Source of the DNA: Actinomycetota bacterium
Lineage (GTDB): Bacteria > Actinomycetota > Acidimicrobiia > Acidimicrobiales > Iamiaceae
Assembly (NCBI GenBank): GCA_016185275.1
Contig: JACPNX010000018.1
Coordinates: 145,447 to 209,446, forward strand
DNA: 64,000 bases
Reading direction: 5' to 3'
The notes beneath the pieces were generated by a model. That model did not search any database, was not told the DNA's origin, and was given only the letters and a program-made list of their open reading frames with translations. Shown here piece after piece: positions 26,363 through 34,644 of this stretch; positions within the stretch are counted from its first letter, which is position 1; each line of letters begins with the position of its first letter. The position numbers and the translations under genes are program-made.

Positions 26363-26635
26363 GTGATCGGCTTCATCGTCTTCGGTCTCGTGGTCGGAGC
26401 CCTCGCCCGCCTCATCGTCCCGGGCCGCCAGGCCATCGGCCTGTGGCTCACGCTCCTCGTCGGCGTGATCGGGTCCGTGGTCGGTGGGATCATCGCCAAC
26501 GCGTTGGGCACCGGGACCATCTTCGAGCTGAACCTGCTCGGCTCCGTGGTGGCGATCCTCACCGCGACCGTGCTCGTCGTGCTCGTGGCCCGTGTATCGC
26601 ACAGCCGCGCCGGCGGCGGTCACCACGCCTTCTGA
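26363..26635 (+). CDS. GlsB/YeaQ/YmgE-family stress membrane protein
   Basis: A 90-residue, three-helix membrane protein. IGFIVFGLVVGALARLIVPGRQ is the family start, and VGVIGSVVGGIIANALG is the second hallmark. Members are induced by envelope or general stress in several bacteria. GTG at 26363 has AAGGAG at 26351-26356. Confidence 0.88.
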   Translation: MIGFIVFGLVVGALARLIVPGRQAIGLWLTLLVGVIGSVVGGIIANALGTGTIFELNLLGSVVAILTATVLVVLVARVSHSRAGGGHHAF

Positions 26636-26713
26636 ACGGCACTCGCAGCGGCGTGTCGCATGCGCGCCGGCCTCGCCCGTGCCGCGACGCCACCGGCAGG
26701 TCGACGAGGTCGC

Positions 26714-27430
26714 TCAGGAGCTGCCGGTCTGGCGGTGCGGGGCGTGGACCGGCTTCGATTCCGGCGACCCCTGCTGGCGGAACCAGATGGTGAACACGAC
26801 CAGCGAGGCCACCGCCAGGAACTCCGACTGCCAGTTCTGGAACGACTGGAACCAGAACTCGCCGCGGGTCAGGAACTGCGGGATGCTCACGGCCTGCCCA
26901 CCGTGCGCCAGTTGCTGCTGGCTGAAGTCGCGCGCGCCCGTGACCGCATGCATCCCCCACGAGGCGAAGAACAGCGCGAAGAAGGCGATGCTGAGCGAGT
27001 TCTTGTAGAGCACGAGGCTGAACCCGCCTCGGCGCACCGGGCCCGGCGCCTCGGGGTCGAGCCGGTGCGAACGCGGGTCCTCGTCGACGTCGTCGTCGCC
27101 CTCCATCGGTTTCGACTCGCTCGACCCACGCTGGCGGAGCCACACGGTCAGGAGCACGTAGGCACCCATCTGGAGGAACTCGGACTCCCAGTTCTCGAAC
27201 GTCGCCTCGCCGAAGTTGGCGGTCGTGAGATAGCGAGGGAAGCTGACCGCCGACTGTCGATGGTCCTTCTGGTCGGAGTTGTACGTTCGCCAGCCGGCGA
27301 GGCCCTGACCGAACAGGAGGGTGACGAAGAACAGCGTGAACACGGCGATCGCCAGGGAGTTGTCGCGCAGGAGATCTCGAGCGCTGCGCTCGTTTGACTC
27401 GGGGCGGACCTGCGACTCGGCGACGGTCAC
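26714..27430 (-). CDS. DUF6766-like membrane protein with internal duplication
   Basis: A 238-residue protein built from two similar halves. Each has a LL/LYxNSLxIA helix, a (F/I)P(R/Q)(Y/F)LT segment, a F(E/Q)NW(E/Q)SEFL helix and ends in RGSSESKP or QGSPESKP. The family usually carries this unit in four-helix membrane proteins of unknown function; I recall it as DUF6766. GTG at 27430 is chosen, and an in-frame GTG at 27436 is an alternative. Confidence 0.7.
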   Translation of the reverse strand: MTVAESQVRPESNERSARDLLRDNSLAIAVFTLFFVTLLFGQGLAGWRTYNSDQKDHRQSAVSFPRYLTTANFGEATFENWESEFLQMGAYVLLTVWLRQRGSSESKPMEGDDDVDEDPRSHRLDPEAPGPVRRGGFSLVLYKNSLSIAFFALFFASWGMHAVTGARDFSQQQLAHGGQAVSIPQFLTRGEFWFQSFQNWQSEFLAVASLVVFTIWFRQQGSPESKPVHAPHRQTGSS

Positions 27431-27480
27431 GGCCACGCCTCTACCCCGCTGGTGTGAGCGGGCTTCGAACGGCGGCGAGC

Positions 27481-27930
27481 TCAGCGACCGCGCAGCCGGT
27501 CGGCCTGGAGCTGCTGGTTGACCTCGACGACGACGAGCACGAGCGCGACAGCGCTGAGCACCCAGCGCCGAGGCAGGGCGAGGTTCAGCCAACGGTGCGT
27601 GACCCGCCCGACGGCGGCGCGCGCGAGGAACAGCACCGCGCCCACGCCGAGCAGCACGGCGATCGGGTTCCACGACCACGCCGCTCCCACGTTGCCGAGG
27701 GCGAGCTGGTAGGTCCCGCGCGTCCCGCCGCAGAAGGGGTCCATGACGCCGAGCCGGTGCAACGGTCCGTGGATGTCGATCCCCGGCAGCCCGAAGATGC
27801 GCAACGCCACGGCGCCGCCGGTGAACAGCAGGGCAACGGAGGTGTAGGACCACATCCGGTCGACGTCGTCGACGTGCAGACCGGACCTGCTGCCCGTCGG
27901 TGGCGCGACGAACCCGGCCTGGGCCGTCAT
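27481..27930 (-). CDS. DUF2752 membrane protein
   Basis: A 149-residue protein with three hydrophobic segments and the DUF2752 signature MDPFCGGTRG (Cys followed by Thr-Arg). Function unknown. ATG at 27930 is preferred over a TTG 12 bases upstream. It ends 50 bases before the next membrane gene on the same strand. Confidence 0.8.
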   Translation of the reverse strand: MTAQAGFVAPPTGSRSGLHVDDVDRMWSYTSVALLFTGGAVALRIFGLPGIDIHGPLHRLGVMDPFCGGTRGTYQLALGNVGAAWSWNPIAVLLGVGAVLFLARAAVGRVTHRWLNLALPRRWVLSAVALVLVVVEVNQQLQADRLRGR

Positions 27931-28030
27931 CGCGACGCGCAACCCGCTGTGTGAAGGGATTCGAGCACGAGCGCCGATGCTAGCGGCGGGACCGGAACGC
28001 AGAGCCGCGCACTCGGGAGCCGCAGGTCCT

Positions 28031-28450
28031 TCAGGCGCCCCCGTTCGGAGCGCCGCCCTCCGCTATGCGCGTGGCGAGCGCGCTCCCGACCGCGGCCACG
28101 TCGTCCCAGCGCACCAAAGGGGGAGCCGCCGGCGCCGCGTGGCCGGACACGCACACCACTCCCAGCACGGCGACATCGCCGAGTGCGACCCCGGCGTCGG
28201 CGGGCGAAGCGAGGGGTGACACCTGCTCCCACAGCCAACCGTCGCGATCGGCGTGCCGGAACGATCGCCACGCGGTCACGCTGCCGATCTCGCCGGCCCG
28301 GCGCGCCCGACCGGTGCTCGGATCGCCCGCGCCGGTTCGCCACGTGCGCTGGTCGAGCTGTCGCCACGGACCGCTCGGCAGGTCGGCCGCCGTGAGCAGC
28401 ATCGCCTGGCTCCGTGCGGCACCTGGCTTGCGCCCGATGCTCGCCACCAT
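28031..28450 (-). CDS. Hypothetical protein, start uncertain
   Basis: About 139 residues, no membrane segment and no motif I recognise. The stretch MLLTAADLPSGPWRQLDQRTWR resembles lipoprotein-like domains of actinobacteria that follow a processed N-terminus, but no signal peptide is visible. ATG at 28450 is used; GTG at 28477 and ATG at 28402 are alternatives. Confidence 0.45.
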   Translation of the reverse strand: MVASIGRKPGAARSQAMLLTAADLPSGPWRQLDQRTWRTGAGDPSTGRARRAGEIGSVTAWRSFRHADRDGWLWEQVSPLASPADAGVALGDVAVLGVVCVSGHAAPAAPPLVRWDDVAAVGSALATRIAEGGAPNGGA

Positions 28451-28519
28451 CCACCTCGCTCGTCGCCGCGCCGCCACGGGTCGATGATGACCCAGACAGG
28501 AGCGGGCGGGGACGACCGC

Positions 28520-29755
28520 CTACTCGATGCGCAACCCCGAGATGGCCCGCGCGATCACGAGCTCCTGGATCTGCTCGGTGCCCTCGAAGATGTCGAAGAT
28601 CTTGGCGTCGCGGTGCCAGCGCTCGACGGGGTACTCGCGCGTGTAGCCGTAGCCGCCGAGGACCTGGATGGCCCGCTCGGTGACCCTGACCGCAGTGCGC
28701 CCGGCATAGAGCTTCGACATCGAACCTTCGGCGTTCTTGTACGAGGCGTTGCGGGCCATCCACGCCGCGCGCCACACGAGCAGGCGAGCGGCGTCGACCT
28801 CCATGCACATGTTGGCGAGCATGAAGGCGATCGACTGGTTCTGGATGATCGGCCTACCGAACGCCTTGCGCTCCTTGGCGTACTCCAGGGCGTACTCGTA
28901 GGCGGCCCGAGCCACGCCGATCGCCTGCGCGCCGACGGCCGGCCGCGTCGCCTCGAAGGTGGCCATGGCCGGCTGCTTGCCCGACGACGCCGCCTTCTTC
29001 GGGTTCTCGAGCGCCTCACGGGAGCGAGCCAGCTTCTCGTCGAGCCGCTCCTTGCCGCCGAGCAGGCACGAACCCGGCACCCGTACGTCGTCGAGCACCA
29101 CCTCGGCGGTGTGCGAGGCGCGGATGCCGTGCTTCTTGTACTTCTGGCCCTGCGACAGACCGGGCGTGCCGGGCGGGACGACGAAGCTGGCCTGGCCCCG
29201 TCCCTTCAGCTTCGGATCGACCGCGGCCACGACGACGTGCACGTTGGCGATCCCACCGTTGGTGATCCACGCCTTGGTGCCGTTCAGCACCCACTCGTCC
29301 TTGGCCTCGTCGTAGACGGCGCGGGTGCGCAGCGAGGAGACGTCGGAGCCAGCGTCGGGCTCGCTCACGCAGAAGGCGCCGAGCTTCACGTCGTCGGCGG
29401 TGCCGTAGCACTGCGGCACCCACTCCATCATCTGCTCGGGGGTGCCGTTGCCGGAGATGCCCGCGGCGGCGAGGCCCGACCCCATGATCGACAGGCCGAT
29501 GCCGGCGTCGCCCCAGAACATCTCTTCGATGGCGATCGGCAGCGTGAGGCCGGTCGGATCGCCGAGCATGGCGTTGGCCATGAAGTCGAACCCGTACAAG
29601 CCGATCTTGGCCGCCTCCTGCACGACCGGCCACGGGAACTCCTCGCGCTCGTCCCACTCCTCGGCCACCGGCCGGATGGAGTTGACCGCGAAGTCGTGGA
29701 CCCAGTCGCGGATCTGCTCTTGTTCCTCGTTGAGCTGGAGGGAGAACTCGGCCAT
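28520..29755 (-). CDS. Acyl-CoA dehydrogenase
   Basis: A 411-residue flavoprotein. The FAD and substrate signatures are CVSEPDAGSDVSS and NGTKAWITNGGIANVHVV. The C-terminal catalytic region is VLGGYGYTREYPVERWHRDA then FDIFEGTEQIQELVIAR, where the Glu of EGTEQIQ is the usual short-chain-type catalytic base. It contains an insertion (KKAASSGKQPAMATFEA) before the C-terminal helical domain that is longer than in most members. GAGGAGG precedes the ATG. Substrate chain length cannot be assigned. Confidence 0.93.
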   Translation of the reverse strand: MAEFSLQLNEEQEQIRDWVHDFAVNSIRPVAEEWDEREEFPWPVVQEAAKIGLYGFDFMANAMLGDPTGLTLPIAIEEMFWGDAGIGLSIMGSGLAAAGISGNGTPEQMMEWVPQCYGTADDVKLGAFCVSEPDAGSDVSSLRTRAVYDEAKDEWVLNGTKAWITNGGIANVHVVVAAVDPKLKGRGQASFVVPPGTPGLSQGQKYKKHGIRASHTAEVVLDDVRVPGSCLLGGKERLDEKLARSREALENPKKAASSGKQPAMATFEATRPAVGAQAIGVARAAYEYALEYAKERKAFGRPIIQNQSIAFMLANMCMEVDAARLLVWRAAWMARNASYKNAEGSMSKLYAGRTAVRVTERAIQVLGGYGYTREYPVERWHRDAKIFDIFEGTEQIQELVIARAISGLRIE

Positions 29756-29893
29756 CGGGCCTCCTCGTGCTGCGAGCCCCGCCCGTCCCCCTGGGCGCTG
29801 CGGTTACCAACAGGTAGGGAGACGCTAGGGGCCGGCGCGAGGCACCACCAAACCGCAGGCGTCCCACGCTCGGACGCGCCGTCGCCCGCGCTG

Positions 29894-31243
29894 TCAGGTT
29901 CCGAGCGGGACGGTCGCGGCGCGGCGGTCCCGCGACGATCTCGCCGCCGGAACGAGCAGCACGGCCACGACCACGAGAGCACCGCCGGCCAGGTACGGCG
30001 CCACCACGGACACCTGCCCGAACAGCACGCCGGCGACGGTGGGGCCGACCACGCGCGCCAGGCTCCCTGCCGACTGCTGCGCGCCCAGGACCTGGCCGCG
30101 CCGGCGGGCCGGAGCGAGGGCGGCCACGGCGGACGCCATGGTCGGGGTGACGAGCCCCTGGCCCACGACGAGCAGGACGAGGGCCACCCCGATGCCGGGC
30201 CAACCCGCGTCGAGGGCGAGCAACAACAGGCCCGCCGCGTTGGCGCCCAACCCGGCCCGCAGGGCGCCGGTCTCACCGAGGCGGGCGACGGCGGGGTGCA
30301 CGAGCGTGACCTGCACGACCACCAGCGCCGCTCCGATGGCCGTGAACACCCCGGCTGTGCTCGACAGCGTGAGCTGCAAGCGCCGCTCGACCAGCAACGC
30401 GAAGGTCGCCTCGAACCCGCTGAAGGCGACGAGCGCCGCAAAGGCGACGACCATCAGGCGCACCACGCCGCCAGGCAGACCACTCAGGGGCCCGGTGCGT
30501 CCCGGTGGCTCGAGGCCGGGGACGAGCCGATCGGAGGGCTCGTCGCGCCCGAGGCCCTCGCCGGCGGGCGCGGTTGATGCCGCGGCCGCAGCCGGGGTCG
30601 GTTCCTCGGTCGGGGTCCGTGCCGCGGCCGGGGCCGGCACGGCTCGGGCGGGGCGCGTCTCGGGCAACCGGCGCACCGCCACCACGGCGTTCACGGCGGC
30701 GATGGCGGCGGCCACGAAGAACGGCAGGCGCGGGGTGTCGAGCGCGGCCAGCGCGGCGATGGCCGGACCGAGCACGAACCCGACGCCGAACGCCGCCCCC
30801 AGGAGACCGAACAGCCGCGGGCGCTCGGACGGCGACGCCACGTCGGCCACCGCCGCCTGCGCCACCGAGACGCTCGCTCCCGACGCACCGTCGACGATCC
30901 GGCCCAGCAACAGCAGCGCCACGGAGTGCGCCAGCCCGGTCATCACACTGCCGATGGCCGTGCCGCACAGCGAGACCAGCAGCACCGGCTTGCGCCCGAA
31001 GCGGTCCGACAACCGGCCCATCAGCGGCGCGCACGCGAGCTGCGCCAGCGAGAACGACGCCACGACGAGCCCCACCGTCGTGGGGCTGGCGTTCAGGTCC
31101 TGCGCATAGCGCGGCAGGATCGGAAAGACGATCCCGAAACCGATCAGGTCGACGGCGACGGTCGTCCAGAGCGCGCCGAACCCCGGCGGCAGGGGGCGCC
31201 ATGGACTCCGGCGTCGGCGCGTCGGACGGCGGGACCGGGGCAC
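29894..31243 (-). CDS. MFS transporter, drug-exporter (TetA-like) type
   Basis: A 449-residue, 12-helix transporter. The loop 2-3 signature GRLSDRFGRKPVLLVSL and motif C-like GAAFGVGFVLGPAIA mark a drug:H+ antiporter-like exporter. The central cytoplasmic loop (about 205-250) is unusually long and Ala/Pro-rich. GTG at 31243 is used. Substrate unknown; the neighbours give no hint. Confidence 0.85.
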   Translation of the reverse strand: MPRSRRPTRRRRSPWRPLPPGFGALWTTVAVDLIGFGIVFPILPRYAQDLNASPTTVGLVVASFSLAQLACAPLMGRLSDRFGRKPVLLVSLCGTAIGSVMTGLAHSVALLLLGRIVDGASGASVSVAQAAVADVASPSERPRLFGLLGAAFGVGFVLGPAIAALAALDTPRLPFFVAAAIAAVNAVVAVRRLPETRPARAVPAPAAARTPTEEPTPAAAAASTAPAGEGLGRDEPSDRLVPGLEPPGRTGPLSGLPGGVVRLMVVAFAALVAFSGFEATFALLVERRLQLTLSSTAGVFTAIGAALVVVQVTLVHPAVARLGETGALRAGLGANAAGLLLLALDAGWPGIGVALVLLVVGQGLVTPTMASAVAALAPARRRGQVLGAQQSAGSLARVVGPTVAGVLFGQVSVVAPYLAGGALVVVAVLLVPAARSSRDRRAATVPLGT

Positions 31244-31295
31244 GGGCGGCAGCGTCGACGGCCTCCGCCGGAGGGGTCAAGTCGGTGGAACGGCG

Positions 31296-31357
31296 GTGAG
31301 CCCGGGCGCCGGCAGGACGGTGAGCCCGGGCGCCGGCAGGACGGTGAGCCCGGGCGG
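31296..31357 (+). repeat. 24-bp tandem repeat upstream of the sigma-like gene
   Basis: GTGAGCCCGGGCGCCGGCAG plus GACG is repeated at 31296 and 31320, with a partial third copy at 31344. It ends 50 bases before the ATG at 31407. Each unit begins with an in-frame GTG, but the strong Shine-Dalgarno sequence points to the later ATG. Confidence 0.8.
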
Positions 31358-31406
31358 CGAAACCTCTGGCGCCGCACCGGCGCGGATCGCACCTACAGGA
31401 GGCAGC

Positions 31407-32960
31407 ATGACCGGGACCGGCCTCGCAGCCGTCGACAGCAGGGCACGGTTCCGTGCCACCGACTCCGGTGCCGTCGCGCAACCCGACGTGGCTGCGGTCG
31501 CGGTCGTCGTCACTGATGCGGTCGCGGTCGCCGATGCCACCGTGGAGGCGGCGCGGCTGGGCGATCGTGCCGCGTTCATGGCGCTCGTCGACGCACACGG
31601 CGGCACCGCATGGGGCCTCGCCCGCCTCATCGCGGGCGACGACGACGAGGCCAGCCGCGTCACCGGTCGCAGCTTCACGTCGGCGTTGGCGGCACGTACG
31701 GCGGGCTTCTGCGCGCCCGGCGGCCCGTTCGTCCCCGGGCTCCTGCGGTCGGTGCGCGAGGCCGTGGTCGCGGCCCACGGCTCGGTCGACGTCGACCTCG
31801 ACGAGCCGGGCCGCACGGCCCGCTGGCTCCGGGCGCGCGCCGGCCTCGACGCCAGCGAGATCGCAGCCGTGCTCGACGTGGGCGTCATGGAGGTGTGCAC
31901 CTACCTCGTGAGCGGCGAGCCGACGCCGGCAACCCCGGTGCCGGATCTCGATGGCCTCGAGGCCGCCGCCGCCGACGCCTGGGAGGCCTGGCAGAGCGGC
32001 GCCGACGACCGGGATCGTTCCGGTCGCCACGCCGCGCTCGCCACCCTCATCACCGCCGGCAGGGGTCTGGGCGCGGCGTTGGACCGCCTCGGCCGCGAGC
32101 TGGCCGCCGCCATCGCGTCCGCCACGGCACACGGCGGCCCGTTGCTGGCACGCGCTCGTCACCGGGCGGGCAACCTCGCGCCTCGATCCGGCGGTGGCGA
32201 GGGCATCGACTCCGGGGGCCTCGTCAGCCGCCTGCTGCCGATGTTCCGTGCGCGGCATGTGGCGTCGCCCCGCCGGCTCGCGGCGGCGGCCACGGTGGTG
32301 CTCGTGCTGTCGCTGGGCACCGCGTCGGTGCTGGCCATCGTGCAGGCCAGCCGCACCGGAGCCGAAGCCGACGCCGCCGCGGTGCGGAACCTCAACCGTT
32401 GGGGACCATCGCTCGAGGGGCCGGGGGTCGCGGGCCGCTCCACGCTCGCCGGTGCGTCCGGTGGGCCGGGCGCGTCCGCCGACCAGCTCCTCGGCCGGCC
32501 CCTGACCTCCGCCGAGCAGGCGGCGTCCATCCCGATCAGCTACGTCGGCCGAGCCCCCGGCCAGCCCGACGGCGGCTCGACCCGCGGGTCCGGCGCGCCG
32601 GGTGCCCAGGCGCCCGGGTCGCCGGGGCGCGTCGGTCCCGGTGCAGGCGGGTTGGCGGGCCTACCACCCGCTCCGCCGGCGACGGTCGCACCCGGATCCG
32701 GCGGCGTCCCGACCACGCTTCCTCCTGCGGGGGGTGGCTCGGGCGGCAGCGGATCGGGCGGCGTCGGCGGCGGATCGGCCGGCGGCAGCGGCGGCGGATC
32801 GGGCGGCGGCACTCCGCCGACCACGGCTCCGCCGGCTCCGCCGGCTCCGCCCACGACCCGGCCCTCTCCCTCGACGACGACCACGACCGCGCCCCCGGCA
32901 CCGACGACGACCGTCCCGGGCGGCATCTGCGGGATCGTGACCCTGCCGATCTGCCCCTGA
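31407..32960 (+). CDS. Sigma-70-like domain protein with membrane anchor and Gly/Pro-rich tail
   Basis: A 517-residue protein. Residues about 44-100 (EAARLGDRAAFMALVDAHGG, then LARLIAGDDDEASRVTG) resemble sigma-70 region 2. Residues about 135-170 (GLDASEIAAVLDVGVMEVCT) resemble region 4. One membrane segment lies at 291-312, followed by about 200 residues of low complexity: Gly/Ser-rich, then Pro/Thr-rich. It ends with GICGIVTLPICP, giving two Cys outside the membrane. AGGAGG precedes the ATG at 31407. It may be a membrane-tethered regulator or a degenerate sigma fused to a surface-exposed sensor; DNA binding is unproven. Confidence 0.65.
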   Translation: MTGTGLAAVDSRARFRATDSGAVAQPDVAAVAVVVTDAVAVADATVEAARLGDRAAFMALVDAHGGTAWGLARLIAGDDDEASRVTGRSFTSALAARTAGFCAPGGPFVPGLLRSVREAVVAAHGSVDVDLDEPGRTARWLRARAGLDASEIAAVLDVGVMEVCTYLVSGEPTPATPVPDLDGLEAAAADAWEAWQSGADDRDRSGRHAALATLITAGRGLGAALDRLGRELAAAIASATAHGGPLLARARHRAGNLAPRSGGGEGIDSGGLVSRLLPMFRARHVASPRRLAAAATVVLVLSLGTASVLAIVQASRTGAEADAAAVRNLNRWGPSLEGPGVAGRSTLAGASGGPGASADQLLGRPLTSAEQAASIPISYVGRAPGQPDGGSTRGSGAPGAQAPGSPGRVGPGAGGLAGLPPAPPATVAPGSGGVPTTLPPAGGGSGGSGSGGVGGGSAGGSGGGSGGGTPPTTAPPAPPAPPTTRPSPSTTTTTAPPAPTTTVPGGICGIVTLPICP

Positions 32961-32988
32961 CCCCCGTGATCCCGTGACCCCCTCCGTA

Positions 32989-33033
32989 GTGGTCGCAGTT
33001 CCGGGACAGAAGGTGTCCCGGAACTGCGACCGC
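32989..33033. terminator. Long perfect hairpin, bidirectional terminator
   Basis: An 18-bp perfect stem (GGTCGCAGTTCCGGGACA at 32991-33008 against 33014-33031) with a 5-base loop, extended by two more pairs. It lies between the convergent sigma-like and cysS genes. A partial third arm (CGACCGCAGTTCGGG) follows at about 33051-33065. Confidence 0.75.
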
Positions 33034-33079
33034 TAGCGCAGGCGGAGGGGCGACCGCAGTTCGGGGCCGGCCCGACGCC

Positions 33080-34537
33080 TCAGCGGCGGCGCCACGTCGG
33101 TCCCGCGGGCGTGTCCACCACCTCGATGCCCTCCGCGGCGAGATCGTCGCGGATGCGGTCGGCGGTGGTGAAGTCGCGGGTGCGCCTGGCCGCCTCGCGC
33201 TCGGCCAGCAGGCCGTCGACACGGGGATCCGATCCGGCAGCCGTCGCCGCCTCCGGGTCGGTCGCCTCGGCCAGACCGAAGCCGAGCGCGCGGTCGAAGT
33301 CGGCGAGCAGCGACCACCGGTCGGCGGCGGTCAGCTCGGCGCCCCGGATCACGTCCCACACGACGGTGAGCGCGCGCGGCGCGTTGAGGTCGTCGGCCAG
33401 AGCCGACCAGAACGACCGTCGACGGGGGTCGCAGCGGCCCGGGTCGCCCCCGGTCGGATCGCCCCCGACCGCCTCCCGCGCCACCACCGCGTGGTGCACC
33501 AGGCGGCGCAGCGCGGTGCCCGCGGCCTCCACCGCCTCGAACGAGAAGGCCTGCTGCTGGCGGTAGTGGGCCTGGAAGAAGAAGTAGCGGAAGGCGAGCG
33601 GCTCGATGCCGCGCTCCACGAGCGAGTCGACGACGAGCACGTGCCCCTTCGACTTGGAGATCTTCACCGAGCCGAGCTCGAGGAACTCGTTGTGCAGCCA
33701 GATCGACACCCAGGGGTGCACGTCGTAGGCGGACTCGCTCTGGGCCACCTCGTTGGTGTGGTGGACCCTGATGTGGTCGACGCCGCCGGTGTGGATGTCG
33801 AAGCGCGTGCCGAGGTACCTGGTCGACATGGCCGAGCACTCGATGTGCCAGCCGGGGAAGCCGCGGCCCCACGGCGAGTCCCACTCCTGCTGGCGGCGCA
33901 CGCCCGGAGGCGTCCGCTTCCAGAGCGCGAAGTCGGCCGGATGGCGCTTGGCGTCGACGTTCTCGACGCGTCCGGTCGCCTCGAGCTCGTCGAGGTCGAG
34001 GCCGGCGAACTCGGCGTAGCGGTCGAACGTGGCGACGTCGAAGTACACGCCGTCGTCGATCACGTAGGTGTGGCCCTTGGCTTCGAGCGTGCGGACCAGA
34101 GCGATCTGCTCGGGGATGTGGTCCGCCGCTCGAGGCAGCACGTCGGGTTCGCAGCAAGCCAGGCGGCGGCGGTCGGTGAGCCACTGCTGCGTCCAGTGGG
34201 CGGCGATCTCGGCGGCGCTCTGGCCGGTCCGCCGGGCCGCTTCCTCCATCTTGTCGTCGCCCGCGGAGGCGTCGTCGGTGAGGTGCCCGACGTCGGTGAT
34301 GTTGACGACGTGGAGCACGTCGAGGCCGGCGGCGCGGAGCACCCGGCGCAGCAGGTCCGGGTAGAGCTGGCTGCGCATGTTGCCGAGGGTCTGGGGCGCG
34401 TAGACGGTCGGCCCGCACGTGTAGATGCCGACGTGACCGGGCACCAGCGGCTCGAGCGGTACGAGGCGACGCCGGCGGGTGTCGTGCAGCCGGATGTCCT
34501 CGAGCCCGGGTGGGGGCCTACGGCCGTCGTCGCTCAC
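33080..34537 (-). CDS. cysS: Cysteinyl-tRNA synthetase with altered HIGH motif
   Basis: A 485-residue class I synthetase. Zinc-site elements are intact: Cys41 in TCGPTVY, GWHIECSAMS, and the HHTNEVAQS segment. The ATP-site KISKSKG is present. The HIGH motif, expected four residues after TVY, is TLGN (50-53), so both His positions are replaced. It should charge tRNA-Cys unless it is a specialised paralogue; the usual CysRS may lie elsewhere. No MshC-type features are seen. GTG at 34537 begins just before the catalytic domain. Confidence 0.88.
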   Translation of the reverse strand: MSDDGRRPPPGLEDIRLHDTRRRRLVPLEPLVPGHVGIYTCGPTVYAPQTLGNMRSQLYPDLLRRVLRAAGLDVLHVVNITDVGHLTDDASAGDDKMEEAARRTGQSAAEIAAHWTQQWLTDRRRLACCEPDVLPRAADHIPEQIALVRTLEAKGHTYVIDDGVYFDVATFDRYAEFAGLDLDELEATGRVENVDAKRHPADFALWKRTPPGVRRQQEWDSPWGRGFPGWHIECSAMSTRYLGTRFDIHTGGVDHIRVHHTNEVAQSESAYDVHPWVSIWLHNEFLELGSVKISKSKGHVLVVDSLVERGIEPLAFRYFFFQAHYRQQQAFSFEAVEAAGTALRRLVHHAVVAREAVGGDPTGGDPGRCDPRRRSFWSALADDLNAPRALTVVWDVIRGAELTAADRWSLLADFDRALGFGLAEATDPEAATAAGSDPRVDGLLAEREAARRTRDFTTADRIRDDLAAEGIEVVDTPAGPTWRRR

Positions 34538-34644
34538 GTCCTGATGATGGCCCACGCGCCTCGGCCCGCACGCCCGGCATGGTGCAGCCGGCGTCGGGAA
34601 CGGATCGGCGCGCCGCGGCTGCGGGCGGTGTCGGCGTCGCGCCG

